From CAVXZE01 sp964615365 (GTDB lineage: Bacteria > Myxococcota_A > UBA9160 > UBA6930), in the NCBI GenBank assembly GCA_964615365.1, contig CAZTOU010000019.1, positions 26,426 to 90,425 of the forward strand: DNA of 64,000 nucleotides. The letters are read 5' to 3'. A model generated the notes under the pieces. The model was not told the DNA's origin and did not search any database. It was given only the letters and a program-made list of their open reading frames with translations. The position numbers were made by a program, and so were the translations under genes. This document shows, piece by piece, positions 1 to 8,936 of this stretch; position 1 is the first letter of the stretch, and every line of letters starts with the position of its first letter.

Positions 1-1288
1 GCACCCGCGGAGAGAATCCCCCGCTCGAGTAGCTCACGCCACCCAGCTCCCCTCCCAGCTCGAAGCGGCGATCCGGCCTCTCGGTGAACCCGACGCGGAG
101 ACCGCCGCCCGTCGAGCCCTCCGAGTCGCGGATCGCGTCGCCCGTCAGCGGGTCGTATCCGCGCAGTACCTCGCCATCTGTCCGAGACATGTCGAGGCGA
201 AGCGACAAAGTGCGACCCGGCCGCGGCGATACCTGGAACTCGGTCTCCGCGATCCAGAGCGTGAAGTCCTCGGAGTCGCTGAACCAGAGCATCCGGGGCT
301 CAGCGGAGGGGGCGCGGAGCTGGTCCAGCTCGCGAAGCTGCTTGGCCGCGTCTTCGTGGCCGGGCTCCTCGGCGATCAGCGGCGTGTACATCCGTTGCGC
401 CTCGCCGTACTGGCCGCGCCAGCTGGTGACGTCGGCGAGCTCGATGCGCAGCTCGCGATCGTCGGGCCGTTCCCGGAGCAGCTTCCGGAACAGCGCCTGT
501 GATTCGGGGTAGTCGGCGGACCAGCCCGCGAAACGGGCCAGGGTCAACGTCGCCTCGCGGTCCTTCGGGTGGTCGCGCAGGTAGTCGCGCAGGATCCGCT
601 TCGCCTTGCGGTAGCGACCGGAGTAGCCGAGCGTCTTCGCGAGCTCGAGCGGGGAGTCTCTCTCCGCGCCCAGCCGGTCCAGTGCCTCCCGCGCACCCGC
701 GTGGTCCGGATGCTCGGCGAGCACGGCGTTCAGTTCGCGCTCAGCGTCGTCGAATTCGCCCAGGTCGATCCACGCGGCAGCGCGAACCGTGCGCAGATCG
801 GGATCCCGCGGATGCCGTTCGAGGCCGCGCGCCAGCCAGTGCTCCGCCAGCTCTCTCTTCTCCGCGGCTCGCATCACCGCGACCGCCTCGGCGATGACGG
901 CCGCGTCCTCCTCGAGAGACGGGAGCGCCATGACGTAGTGGCCGACGGCTTTCTCCGAGCGGCCGAGGTAGTGGTGAGCCCGGCCCAGAGAGAGACGGAT
1001 CTCGGCGTCGCTCGGGTCCCTGTAGAGCACCCACTCGAACTCCCCGATCGCATCGATCTCCCGACCAGCCCACAGGAGCACGAGGCCGTACTCTCGGCGC
1101 AACGCGTGGTCGTCGGACCGCTGCTCGAGAATGCCCTGGTAGAGGGACAGGGATTCTTCGTAGTCGCCGCTCCAGGAGAGCTCGCGCGCCCTCTGCAGCC
1201 GGTCGCCTTGCGAACCCTCTGCGGCGGCGAAGCCGGAGATGGTGAGCACCAGCGCGACGACCAGTGCGAGGTAGCCCGCCTCCCTCAC
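1..1288 (-). CDS. TPR protein with probable C-terminal outer-membrane barrel (3' end beyond window)
   Basis: The reading frame starts at a GTG (1288-1286) and stays open to the window edge, so the C-terminus is missing. It begins with a signal peptide (hydrophobic ALVVALVLTISGFAAA), followed by roughly ten TPR-like helical pairs. After the TPRs the sequence becomes rich in alternating aromatic and polar residues (from about residue 345: WFSDSEDFTLWIAETEF, then LSLRLDMSRTDG), as expected for the start of a beta-barrel. Periplasmic TPR plus barrel is the layout of PgaA, BcsC and YaiO-type polysaccharide export proteins. The GTG overlaps the corrected stop of the upstream ATPase gene by 4 bases (GTGA), so the two are probably co-translated. 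Role in exopolysaccharide secretion is inferred from architecture and the nearby deacetylase and glycosidase-like genes. Confidence 0.7.
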   Translation of the reverse strand, partial: MREAGYLALVVALVLTISGFAAAEGSQGDRLQRARELSWSGDYEESLSLYQGILEQRSDDHALRREYGLVLLWAGREIDAIGEFEWVLYRDPSDAEIRLSLGRAHHYLGRSEKAVGHYVMALPSLEEDAAVIAEAVAVMRAAEKRELAEHWLARGLERHPRDPDLRTVRAAAWIDLGEFDDAERELNAVLAEHPDHAGAREALDRLGAERDSPLELAKTLGYSGRYRKAKRILRDYLRDHPKDREATLTLARFAGWSADYPESQALFRKLLRERPDDRELRIELADVTSWRGQYGEAQRMYTPLIAEEPGHEDAAKQLRELDQLRAPSAEPRMLWFSDSEDFTLWIAETEFQVSPRPGRTLSLRLDMSRTDGEVLRGYDPLTGDAIRDSEGSTGGGLRVGFTERPDRRFELGGELGGVSYSSGGFSPRV

Positions 1289-3518
1289 ACTTCCCGTCCC
1301 CGGAACACCCGGCCTTCCTCGAGCCGGGCCACGATCTTCTCAGGGGGCTTTGCCTCTGGACCCAGACGATCTGCGAGCCGAGCCGGGCGCGGAAGCCCGC
1401 CGGTGTCTCCTCCGAGGCGTCCTGCGTCTGGTAGCGGTAGCCGTCGATCGAAACCGCTCGGACTCGGTTCTCGGTGTCGGTCTCGATCTGGTGTGACGAG
1501 CCGTCGAGGGGCGACATCACCCGACAGACGTCGCTGGTCAGCGCGCTGAATACCGCTTCGAGCAGCGGGAACTTCTCCACCGGATCGCCAGGACGCTCGG
1601 GGGCGTCCTCCTCGATCAGGTGCGGAGGCTGGCGGAACAGATGCTCGACCACGGGCGGCTCGATCTTCTCCCCGGCGAGGAGATCAGACTGGAGCGTGAG
1701 CATGCGGTACAGGGCCTTCGGCTTCACCGGCTGCTTCCCCACGAAGTTCGCCGCCTCCTCCGACATGCCTTGGTGCAGGCGGCGCACCACCGCCCTCGCC
1801 CCGTCGTCATCCGCATCGACGAGAATCGCAATGATCCGCTTCTCTCCCAGGCGACACAGCGAGTCCTCCGCCCGAACGTGGTGGCAGAGCTCCTCGTAGA
1901 ACCGGTCGACGAACGGATACACGCCGTCTTCATCGACGAAGCGGAAGTCGTAGCTGAGCAGGCACAGCGGAATGCTGGAGTCGCGGGCGCAGCTCCTCGC
2001 CTCTGCAATGGCACCCTCGATGTCCTCCTTGGGGATGCGTCGGGGAAGCAGCCGCTTCGCCGCGTTGTCGAGGTCGATCTCGGGCCAAAAGGAGGTTCCC
2101 GGGGGGCGTCGCCGCAGCAGGTCGTCCGCCGCGGCCAGCAGCAGGTCCGGCTCCAGAGGCTTCGAGATCGCCTCGTCCCCCCCGGCCATCAGGCAGCGCA
2201 CGCGCTCCCCGGACCGCGCGTGGCTCGAGCAGAGGAACAGAATCGGCACGTCGGCACCGAACTCACGGAGGATCCTGCACAGGCCGATGCCGTTGAGACG
2301 GGGCATCGCCGAGCTCGAGATGAGAATGTCCGGCTTCACGGCGGCGGCGGAGCGCAATCCCACCACGCCGTCGGGTGCGTCGAAGACCTCCATCTCCGGC
2401 TCGAGCTGGCGGGTGATCGCAGCGCGGGCCTCGGGGTCGGGGTCTATCACCAGGGCGGATGGACGCTTGGGGGCGGCGGGGGGCTTCGCCTGCAGCGCCT
2501 TCTTCCGAGTCGTCCGGCCCTGGACCGGAGCGCCGTTGGGTTTCACACCCTTTCGAGCGGCCCGCTTCTTTGCCGCGGCAAGCTGCTCCAGCTGGTCGAG
2601 GGCCTCATCGTCGAGGAGATCTTCGCCGTCCTCGTCGGTGTCAACTGCAGGGAGGGTGGCCTCGCCGGTCGCTGAGTCGAGTTCGGGCAGCCCCGCCTCG
2701 GATGCCGGCGGCGGCTCGACCGGCGGCGGCGCGTTCTCCGCCTCGCTTCGATGCTCGGGCACCTCGGCATCGCCCCTGCTGCTGCCCTCGGGGCGGAAGC
2801 GCGCGAACGAGGGCCTCCGTCCCTGTGACGGCTGCGGGGCCTCCATGCTGGAGATTCCGCCCTCGCCAATGCGGAACTCGAACCGGCTCTTGGGCAGGTC
2901 GACGTTGCGCATCTTGTAGACCAGGAGCGAGTGATCCGGCCCCTCTCCCTCGCCGTCCCGCTCCAGCCCGAAGAGCCCCCAGCAGACCTCCGCGAACACG
3001 CGCAACACGAAGGGCTGCTGAGACACCGCCGTGTCGTCGCAGAGGAGCAGTGGCGTCCACCCGAGCGTCTCGAAGTGCGCGGTGAGGGAGCGCATCTGGG
3101 TTCGCAGTACGGCCTCGTCGTCGAGTGAGGAGAAGAAGGGGTCGACGGGATCGAAGACGACGCGGCGGATCGCCTCGCTGTCCACCTGGGAGGTCAGCTC
3201 CTCGAGCACGACCTCGGGACCGTTGCGGGTCACGACGTCGCGGAACCCGTCGTCGTACTCGAGCAGGACCAGGGTCTCGTCGTCGGCGTACCTCGTCAGC
3301 GGAAATCCCAGGCGCTCTGCCTGTTGGATCAGGTCCTTGGCCCTCTCGCGGCAGACGTAGAGCGCGCCCTCCCCGCGCTCCAGTCCGGCGGTCACGTACT
3401 GAAGGCCCATGATGGACTTTCCGGTGCCGCTCGCGCCGAAGACCAGGTACGGTTTCGACCGGTAGAATCCGTCTGCTCCGGAGTCGATGAAGTCCACTCC
3501 GGTGGGAATCCCGTCCAT
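1285..3518 (-). CDS. KaiC/RecA-like ATPase fused to pseudo-receiver and degenerate GGDEF domain (frameshifted)
   Basis: ATG at 3518 has a GAGAGGGGG ribosome site. Residues 1-230 resemble a KaiC/RAD55-type ATPase, with P-loop GASGTGKS (28-35). A charged, Pro-rich linker follows, then a receiver-like domain (about 354-470) in which the phospho-acceptor Asp is replaced (ISSSAMP), although the acidic pair and the Lys (SKP) remain. The next region (about 500-600) resembles GGDEF but has LGEKR where RGGDEF is expected, so cyclase activity is unlikely. The frame then runs into the TPR gene out of frame. Adding one base to the G5 run at 1343-1347 restores a sensible end (PPEKIVARLEEGRVFRGREV) with stop at 1285, 4 bases into the next gene. 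I read this as a sequencing or assembly error, though a true frameshift is possible. Probable regulator of the polysaccharide genes; inferred. Confidence 0.7.
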
Positions 3519-3621
3519 GGCCCCCTCTCACCGCGTCGAGTCCGCAATCGGTCCTAGAACCCAGGGTCGGATCGGAACAAATGCGGACCGTCTTGAGGGG
3601 CTTTTCCAGGTCCCGGCGCGG

Positions 3622-3721
3622 NNNNNNNNNNNNNNNNNNNNNNNNNNNNNNNNNNNNNNNNNNNNNNNNNNNNNNNNNNNNNNNNNNNNNNNNNNNNNNN
3701 NNNNNNNNNNNNNNNNNNNNN
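3622..3721. other. assembly gap of 100 Ns
   Basis: Exactly 100 Ns, the usual placeholder for a scaffold gap of unknown size. The decamer CCCGGCGCGG is present on both sides (3612-3621 and 3722-3731), so the contig ends may overlap. The gap removes the 5' end of the glycosidase-like gene and perhaps part of the divergent promoter region. Confidence 0.95.
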
Positions 3722-4681
3722 CCCGGCGCGGCCGATGATCCCCCGGCTGCACCGATCGGCGACGGATCGCGGCTCCTGGTCGGCGTGGGTGACCGGGTCC
3801 ATATCCACGCGGGCGATCGCCGCATTTCGGTTCGGGACGAGGCGGCGCGGCTGGGAGTCGGGACCGACCTGATCGAGCTCTGGCTCCCCCGCGGCTGGAA
3901 GGATTCCTGGATCGATCCAGGGGAGCTGTCTCACCTGGCCGAGACCGGCTCGACGCCGGTCGTCGTCCACTGGTTCTTCGGAGATGACATCAGTCGCGAG
4001 CGCGTGCGCGGCCAGCTCCACGAATGGCACCGGAGCCTGGGTCGCATGGCCCGGCGCATCGCCATCGAGAGTCCGGTTCTCGTCGTCCTCGAGCCAGAGT
4101 TCAACAACCAGCCTCCTCCGGGAGAGACCGCGGTGACCGACTGGCCGGGCTTCGCCGCCGAGCTCCGGGAGGCGGCACGCATCGTTCGCGCCGAGGCGCC
4201 GAACGCCCGAATCGGCGTCTGCGCGGGGGACTTCTCCCCGGCGCGTGGTCTCGAAGCGGCGATCGGCCCCGTGGCCGACGATCTCGACTTCCTCGCCTTC
4301 CAGGAGATGCGGGCAAAGACCCGCCGCCACGACGATGCTGGCGACTACCTGGACGTCGGAGCCTCGGCGGTCTCCTACGCGGACTACCTCCGGAGCAGCT
4401 TCGGCCGGCCGCTGCTTCTCGGATACCTCGCCGTCTCGTCCTGGGACGGCTGGGAGCGCTCTCAGGCGCGAGCACTCGATTCGTTGGCCCGCCGCCGCGA
4501 CGAGCTCCTGCGCCACGGCGTGTTCGGCGTGATCTACTTCCAGCTTCGCGACGACCCGCACCACGAGGGGTACTTCGGACCCGCCGAGAAGCACTTCGGA
4601 CTCACCAGCGCAGAGGGCGCCCCCAAGCCCGCGCTCGAGGCGTTCCGCGCCCTCAGTGCCCCGCCATCGCGGGAGCCGTGA
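3722..4681 (+). CDS. glycoside hydrolase-like TIM-barrel protein (5' truncated by gap)
   Basis: The frame is open from the gap to TGA at 4679-4681, giving 319 residues with no start or signal peptide visible. It reads as an alpha/beta barrel, with alternating hydrophobic strands (VVVHWFFGDD, VLVVLEPEFNN, ARIGVCAGDF, LDFLAFQEM, LLLGYLAVSSW, GVIYFQLRDD). A strand-end Glu in VLEPEFNN is a candidate general acid/base, as in clan GH-A enzymes. I cannot assign a GH family. The adjacent convergent gene is a polysaccharide deacetylase; deacetylase and glycosidase domains are fused in PgaB, so here they may be separate partners acting on the same exopolysaccharide. The last 29 bases overlap the deacetylase 3' end. 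Confidence 0.6.
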   Translation, partial: PGAADDPPAAPIGDGSRLLVGVGDRVHIHAGDRRISVRDEAARLGVGTDLIELWLPRGWKDSWIDPGELSHLAETGSTPVVVHWFFGDDISRERVRGQLHEWHRSLGRMARRIAIESPVLVVLEPEFNNQPPPGETAVTDWPGFAAELREAARIVRAEAPNARIGVCAGDFSPARGLEAAIGPVADDLDFLAFQEMRAKTRRHDDAGDYLDVGASAVSYADYLRSSFGRPLLLGYLAVSSWDGWERSQARALDSLARRRDELLRHGVFGVIYFQLRDDPHHEGYFGPAEKHFGLTSAEGAPKPALEAFRALSAPPSREP

Positions 4682-5936
4682 CCGCTTCGCTTTCTCTCGC
4701 GATCTCCCAGACCTGGCTGACCGGAAGCACTCGAACTCCGCTCTCGTCGATCAGCTCGAGCGCCCGGCGAAAGCGCTCGATCGGGAAGTCGAGCGGACTC
4801 GCGGTGCTCTCCCGCAGGTGGTGAAACATCAGGATGGCCCACTCGCCGTGGTCCCTCGCGCGCCGCGCGACCTCGGCCAGCTCCTCGGCGGTCGTGGTGT
4901 CGAGGACGTTGACCGAGCGCAGCAGGTGGGGATCCGCGGGCGGGATCGTCTCCGGCCCCGCCGATGCGAGCCGAGCCGTGGCGAAGTGCTTGCGCACCAG
5001 CGGCCGCACCACCTCCGGGTCCTGCTTTCCCAGTGGATAGGCGAGATGCCCTGCGCCCGCTCCGAAGCCCTGCTCCCGGAGGTAGTGCTGGACACCCAGG
5101 ATGGTGGACTCGAGCTCGGCCGGGGCGAAATCGGTGAAGGGAATCGCGTGGTGAGCGGCCACGTCCCATCCGTAGCGATCGCGGAGCTCCCCGATCTCGC
5201 CCAGGGTCATGTAGCCGGTCTGCCCGACCTGGTCCGGCATCACGTAGGCGGTGCCGCTGAATCCGAAGCGCGCCATCTCCGGCGCCGCGACCTCCGAGTG
5301 GCTCCGCGTCCCGTCGTCGAAGGTGAAGGAGAGGTAGCCTTCGGCGGGGTGGCCCACCGCCGAGAGCCCGGCCCAGCCCACGCGAACCGGAGCCTTCCCG
5401 TCGTCGGCGAAGTAGAGGCCGACCCCGTCGATGGCGGCAGGATCGGGGGTCCCCACGATTCGCGCCGACCCGAGACTGAAGGTGAGGGTCGTCCAGAGGT
5501 CGTTGCGCAGCAGGTTGAAGTCGCCGTCCGAGAACAGCGGGACGCTGAAGGCGAAGTAGCTGGTCCGGAAGTCATCCGAGGTGAGTCGGAGCTCGATCCC
5601 GCCGAGCCTGGAGAGGTCGTCCGTCTTGATGCGGGCCTTCACCAGCTTTCCGGTGAGGTCCAGCGGTGGATCGTAGGGGACCGGATTCGCGAGGAGAGCC
5701 GGGTTCCCGTTACCCCGGGTCGTGCAGCTCATCCAGTGGAAGGCCGCCGACTTCTGGCGCTCGCAGCTCGCGGCGTGCCAGCGGTCCTGGGGAGGGCTTT
5801 CTCCCGTCACGCTCTGCACCACCATCTCGGTTGCCGGGGGAGGGGCGCCGAAGGTGCATGAGAGCAGACACGCGAGGGTGATGGCGAGAATGCCCCCAGC
5901 CCCGACGAGCCGCCGCTGGATCGTGTCGGACTCCAT
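4653..5936 (-). CDS. polysaccharide deacetylase family lipoprotein
   Basis: This 427-residue protein begins with a lipoprotein signal (ITLACLLSC, predicted lipid Cys in LLSC). Residues about 60-190 look like a beta-sandwich or carbohydrate-binding domain. From about residue 195 a NodB-type deacetylase domain follows: YLSFTFDDGTRSH carries the metal and catalytic Asp pair (motif 1), AAHHAIPFTDF is the likely His region of motif 2, and LAYPLGKQDPEVV matches the later YP-G motif. It probably acts on an exported polysaccharide from the periplasmic face of a membrane. Its 3' end overlaps the convergent glycosidase-like gene by 29 bases. It lacks the C-terminal glycosidase domain of PgaB, which the neighbour might supply. 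Confidence 0.8.
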   Translation of the reverse strand: MESDTIQRRLVGAGGILAITLACLLSCTFGAPPPATEMVVQSVTGESPPQDRWHAASCERQKSAAFHWMSCTTRGNGNPALLANPVPYDPPLDLTGKLVKARIKTDDLSRLGGIELRLTSDDFRTSYFAFSVPLFSDGDFNLLRNDLWTTLTFSLGSARIVGTPDPAAIDGVGLYFADDGKAPVRVGWAGLSAVGHPAEGYLSFTFDDGTRSHSEVAAPEMARFGFSGTAYVMPDQVGQTGYMTLGEIGELRDRYGWDVAAHHAIPFTDFAPAELESTILGVQHYLREQGFGAGAGHLAYPLGKQDPEVVRPLVRKHFATARLASAGPETIPPADPHLLRSVNVLDTTTAEELAEVARRARDHGEWAILMFHHLRESTASPLDFPIERFRRALELIDESGVRVLPVSQVWEIARESEAVTAPAMAGH

Positions 5937-5991
5937 TCTCCGCTCCCGCTGTTCGGTTCGGTCTACCTATCGACGGAATGGCCGGGCCGCC

Positions 5992-6025
5992 TTACCCGTG
6001 GGTCCATCTCACCAGACCCGGGTAA
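5992..6025 (-). other. strong inverted repeat upstream of deacetylase gene
   Basis: TTACCC-GT-GGGTC pairs with GACCC-GGGTAA across a 10-base loop, leaving a 2-base bulge. It lies 55 bases upstream of the deacetylase start and 60 bases downstream of the sensor gene stop, both on the minus strand. No T-tract follows, so it is not a clear intrinsic terminator. It could be an operator or leader hairpin. Confidence 0.4.
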
Positions 6026-6085
6026 CTGCTCCCGGTATCGAAGCGAGTCGTCGCCGACGGCGCGGCTCTTTCGGGGGGGGTCAAA

Positions 6086-7009
6086 TCAGGCCGGGGTCTC
6101 ACCGCCGGCTTCGGCGGCGTCCCGCCCCGACTGCAATCCTTGGGCAGCCATCCGCGCGTGGAGCTGCTCCTGGCAGTCGGCGCAGATCCCGTGGGTGAAG
6201 GCCGCGTCCGAATGGGCCTCGAGATAGCCCTCGAGCTGGGTCCAGTAGCCGCGATCGTCTCGGATCTTCTTGCAGTGCGAGCAGATCGGCAGCAGCCCGC
6301 CCAGGGACTTGATCTCGGAGACGAGCCACAGCACGTGGAGGAAGACGATCGCGCTCAGCAGGATCCCGATTCCTGCGAAGACGCCCGTCACCCAGATCGC
6401 GCGTCGCTCGTTGGCCTGGGCCCGCAGCGAGGTGCCCTCGGTCGAGGAAGACACCTCGACCAGGAGTCTGCCCAGTGCCTGCTGGAGACGGTCTTCGTCG
6501 GCCGCGATGCGGCCCGCAAGCGCGCGCGCAGCGATTCGCCGGTCGCCGTCGAGGAGGGAGAATACGCTCCGAACCTGCTCGGCGTAAGCGTTGTGCTCGG
6601 CGTCAATCTGCGTGAGCAGGGTCAGGGCCGTCGACGCCTCCCGTCGAGTGCGCGGGTCGTCGCCCTGGGCGGCGGCCCGCTCGGCGATGTCCCGCCCCTC
6701 TTGAAGGCTGTTCCAGATCGCGGCGGCCAGCTCTTCGAACTCGCTCTTCGCTCCGTCGTAGCGAGAGCGGTCCTCGGGTGAGCTCTCCCGGCCACGCGCG
6801 AAACGCTGCGCGCGCTCGAAGCGGATGGATTGCTCCAGCTGCGCCGCGGTGATCTCCGTGACCACCTTGAGCAGGGGAACGTCGTGACCCGCCACCCGGT
6901 GGAGTTCGTCGTCCGCTCGAACCAGCGTGAAGAGCGCGAATGCCGACCCGGCCACCGAGAAGAGCAGCACGGTGGAAAGGAGGACCAGGATGCGGGTGCG
7001 GGTCGCCAT
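6086..7009 (-). CDS. membrane sensor with periplasmic four-helix domain and C-terminal cysteine motif
   Basis: The ATG at 7009 is preferred to one 90 bases upstream because of the GAGAGTGGAG ribosome site and because it begins directly with a signal anchor (MATRTRILVLLSTVLLF). A helical periplasmic region of about 190 residues, like a chemoreceptor ligand domain (HDVPLLKVVTEITAAQLEQS), is followed by a second membrane segment (WVTGVFAGIGILLSAIVFLHVL). The tail contains ICSHCKKIRDDRGYW and, 20 residues on, HGICADCQEQL, a CxxC...CxxC motif often found at the ends of bacterial signalling proteins. There is no kinase, HAMP, GGDEF or MCP signalling domain. Which partner it signals to is unknown. 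The C-terminal motif identification is confident; the function is not. Confidence 0.65.
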   Translation of the reverse strand: MATRTRILVLLSTVLLFSVAGSAFALFTLVRADDELHRVAGHDVPLLKVVTEITAAQLEQSIRFERAQRFARGRESSPEDRSRYDGAKSEFEELAAAIWNSLQEGRDIAERAAAQGDDPRTRREASTALTLLTQIDAEHNAYAEQVRSVFSLLDGDRRIAARALAGRIAADEDRLQQALGRLLVEVSSSTEGTSLRAQANERRAIWVTGVFAGIGILLSAIVFLHVLWLVSEIKSLGGLLPICSHCKKIRDDRGYWTQLEGYLEAHSDAAFTHGICADCQEQLHARMAAQGLQSGRDAAEAGGETPA

Positions 7010-7145
7010 CTCCACTCTCACGGCGCCGGGCGGCCAGCGCACCTCGCTGCGACCTTGGCGCGTTGAGTCAGAGTTTAGACGCGATGCGTCATATGTCAAG
7101 ATTCGCCCGTTTACGGGGCACGTCTCCGGCCGCGCGCGGAGACGG

Positions 7146-8267
7146 CTACCCGCCCGCCGCGGGGTCGAACAGACCGCGCTCCACGAGGGCTCGCGCGAGG
7201 AAGGCGCCGAGCTCGCGCTGGCCCTGCGCCGTCAGATGACCGTCGACCGGATAGTAGAGACGGCCCGGATCCGGAACCGACTCCATCCCGAGCAGGAAGT
7301 CGACGACCTCGAAGCCGGCCCGCTCTCCCATCGCGCACAGGCGACGACCGAGAAGGCGGGGATCGAGCCCGGCCGCGTTCCCGCGGCGGACCAGAACGGC
7401 CTGGATGCGCTGCGGGATCGCGATCACGACGAGCGGGGTGCCGCTCCGCCGCGCCTCGCCGGCCATCGAGGAGAGCACCGCCTCGGTGTCGCGCAGGCGC
7501 TGCTCCCACTCCGGAGAGAGGTCCGCCGAGAGGTAATCCCCCGTCATTCCGCGACGCGTGTAGAGCGCCGCGTAGAGCGAGGGGCTCTGAAACAGGGCGT
7601 GCTGCAGCGCGAGGATCGCCCGGCTGCGCCGCATCCAGCCGCGCGCTCGGCGCAGCAGCCCCTTGCGGTGCTCATACTGCCGCTCCTTGATGGCCGCGCG
7701 GACTCCGATCTCCTCGCCGCGCTCCTGAAAGCGGCGCCGAGCGGCGTCCGAGAGGTCGTGAAACAGATCGTTCGGGAGGAGGCCCACCGTCACGACGTCC
7801 GGCTCGAGCGCGAGTGCCTCTGGCAGGCGTTCCTGGTACTGGAGCAGGTCGTGGCCCGAGACGCCCAGATTGTGTGCCTCCACGGACACCCCGACGGCTT
7901 CGCTCACCGCGGCGGCTGCGCGCACGAGGTAGGTGTCCTCTTCGGCCACCATCACGCCCTCCGTGAACGAATCGCCGAGGCCGGCGATCCGCAGGGTTCC
8001 GGGTGGCTTCGGGCCGCAACCCACCGCACCGCGATGTCCGCACGCGTTGTACCGGTAGGAGACGAGCGGACCCTCGGGATCCTTGGCGCTCCTCGTGCAG
8101 CCGGGTATCGGCGCGTAGGAGAGCTTCGGGTGCTCCTGCATGCAGCTCTCGCCCTGCACGGCGGGCCACAGGAGTCGCGCCGTTCCCTCTGCGAAGAGCC
8201 CGAACAGGAAGAGCGAGGCCGCGGCCAAGCTGAGGTTGCCGACCCGGTTTCGCCATCTCGAAGTCAT
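7146..8267 (-). CDS. membrane-anchored SGNH/GDSL hydrolase-like protein
   Basis: A 373-residue protein with an N-terminal signal anchor (LSLAAASLFLFGLFAEGTARLL). The SGNH blocks are visible: block I IAGLGDSFTEG with the nucleophile Ser, block III around VVTVGLLPNDLFHD with Asn, and block V YYPVDGHLTAQG with the Asp-His pair. This fold removes acetyl or acyl groups from esters, and membrane-anchored forms often act on surface polysaccharides or on acyl chains of exported glycans. Substrate is not shown by the sequence. It stands alone between the sensor and a divergent Tat protein, with 121 bases to the latter. Confidence 0.75.
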   Translation of the reverse strand: MTSRWRNRVGNLSLAAASLFLFGLFAEGTARLLWPAVQGESCMQEHPKLSYAPIPGCTRSAKDPEGPLVSYRYNACGHRGAVGCGPKPPGTLRIAGLGDSFTEGVMVAEEDTYLVRAAAAVSEAVGVSVEAHNLGVSGHDLLQYQERLPEALALEPDVVTVGLLPNDLFHDLSDAARRRFQERGEEIGVRAAIKERQYEHRKGLLRRARGWMRRSRAILALQHALFQSPSLYAALYTRRGMTGDYLSADLSPEWEQRLRDTEAVLSSMAGEARRSGTPLVVIAIPQRIQAVLVRRGNAAGLDPRLLGRRLCAMGERAGFEVVDFLLGMESVPDPGRLYYPVDGHLTAQGQRELGAFLARALVERGLFDPAAGG

Positions 8268-8388
8268 GAGCGCCAGCCGAGGGTATCACAGCGATTGGGC
8301 CAAACTCGGCGCTGGGTGAAAGGCCACGGGTGCGGATCTGTCGTATCCTCCTGAGGGGCTCTTCTCCACTTCCTCCCGAGGTACCTGC

Positions 8389-8928
8389 ATGAACTCGCCT
8401 CCGGATCCCCGACTCTCCCGGCGGAGCCTTCTCAGCGCCATGGCGACGACCGGCGCAGCGCTCGTGTTGCCGCCCGGATTGCTCCGCGCCGACCAGGCCT
8501 TCACGCTTCCCGAGGCGACGCGCGCGGCGCTCGGGAAGAGCCCGCTGATCTACCTGTCGCCGCTCCGCGGCGATGGCGCGGAGAGCCGATGCCACGGAGA
8601 GGTCTGGTTCGTGCAGGACGGCGAAGGTCTGCTGGTCGTGACGGCCAGCGACCGATGGAAGGCCCTCGCCGTCGGTCGCGGTCTGGATCGCGCCCGCATC
8701 TGGGTGGGCGACTTCGGGCGGTGGAGGAGGGCCGACGGACGCTACAAGACCGGGCCCACCTTCCTGTCGAAGGCCGGCTTCGACGCCGACGCGGCCGTGG
8801 CCGAGCGCGCGCTCGCATCCTTCGGGGCCAGGTATCCGGAGGAGTGGGACAAGTGGGAGCCGCGCTTCCGGAAGGGCCTGTCCGACGGAAGCCGGGTGCT
8901 GATCCGCTACCGCGCCATCGGCGAGTAG
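8389..8928 (+). CDS. Tat-exported protein, probable split-barrel fold
   Basis: A 179-residue protein that starts with a twin-arginine signal (SRRSLLSAMATTGAALVLPPG), indicating export in folded form, perhaps with a cofactor. The mature part contains GEVWFVQDGEGLLVVTASDRWKA, a strand pattern like the flavin- or F420-binding split-barrel proteins related to pyridoxamine-phosphate oxidase. I see no diagnostic catalytic residues. The next gene, a membrane methyltransferase-like protein, starts 8 bases downstream, so they are probably one operon. The Tat signal is secure; the fold is a tentative reading. Confidence 0.55.
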   Translation: MNSPPDPRLSRRSLLSAMATTGAALVLPPGLLRADQAFTLPEATRAALGKSPLIYLSPLRGDGAESRCHGEVWFVQDGEGLLVVTASDRWKALAVGRGLDRARIWVGDFGRWRRADGRYKTGPTFLSKAGFDADAAVAERALASFGARYPEEWDKWEPRFRKGLSDGSRVLIRYRAIGE

Positions 8929-8936
8929 TTCGCTCC

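Noticed and set aside
741..1284. C-terminal 200 residues of the uninterrupted 925-residue reading of the ATPase gene
   Set aside because: Arginine-rich, low-information sequence that is the TPR gene read out of frame after a single-base shift.
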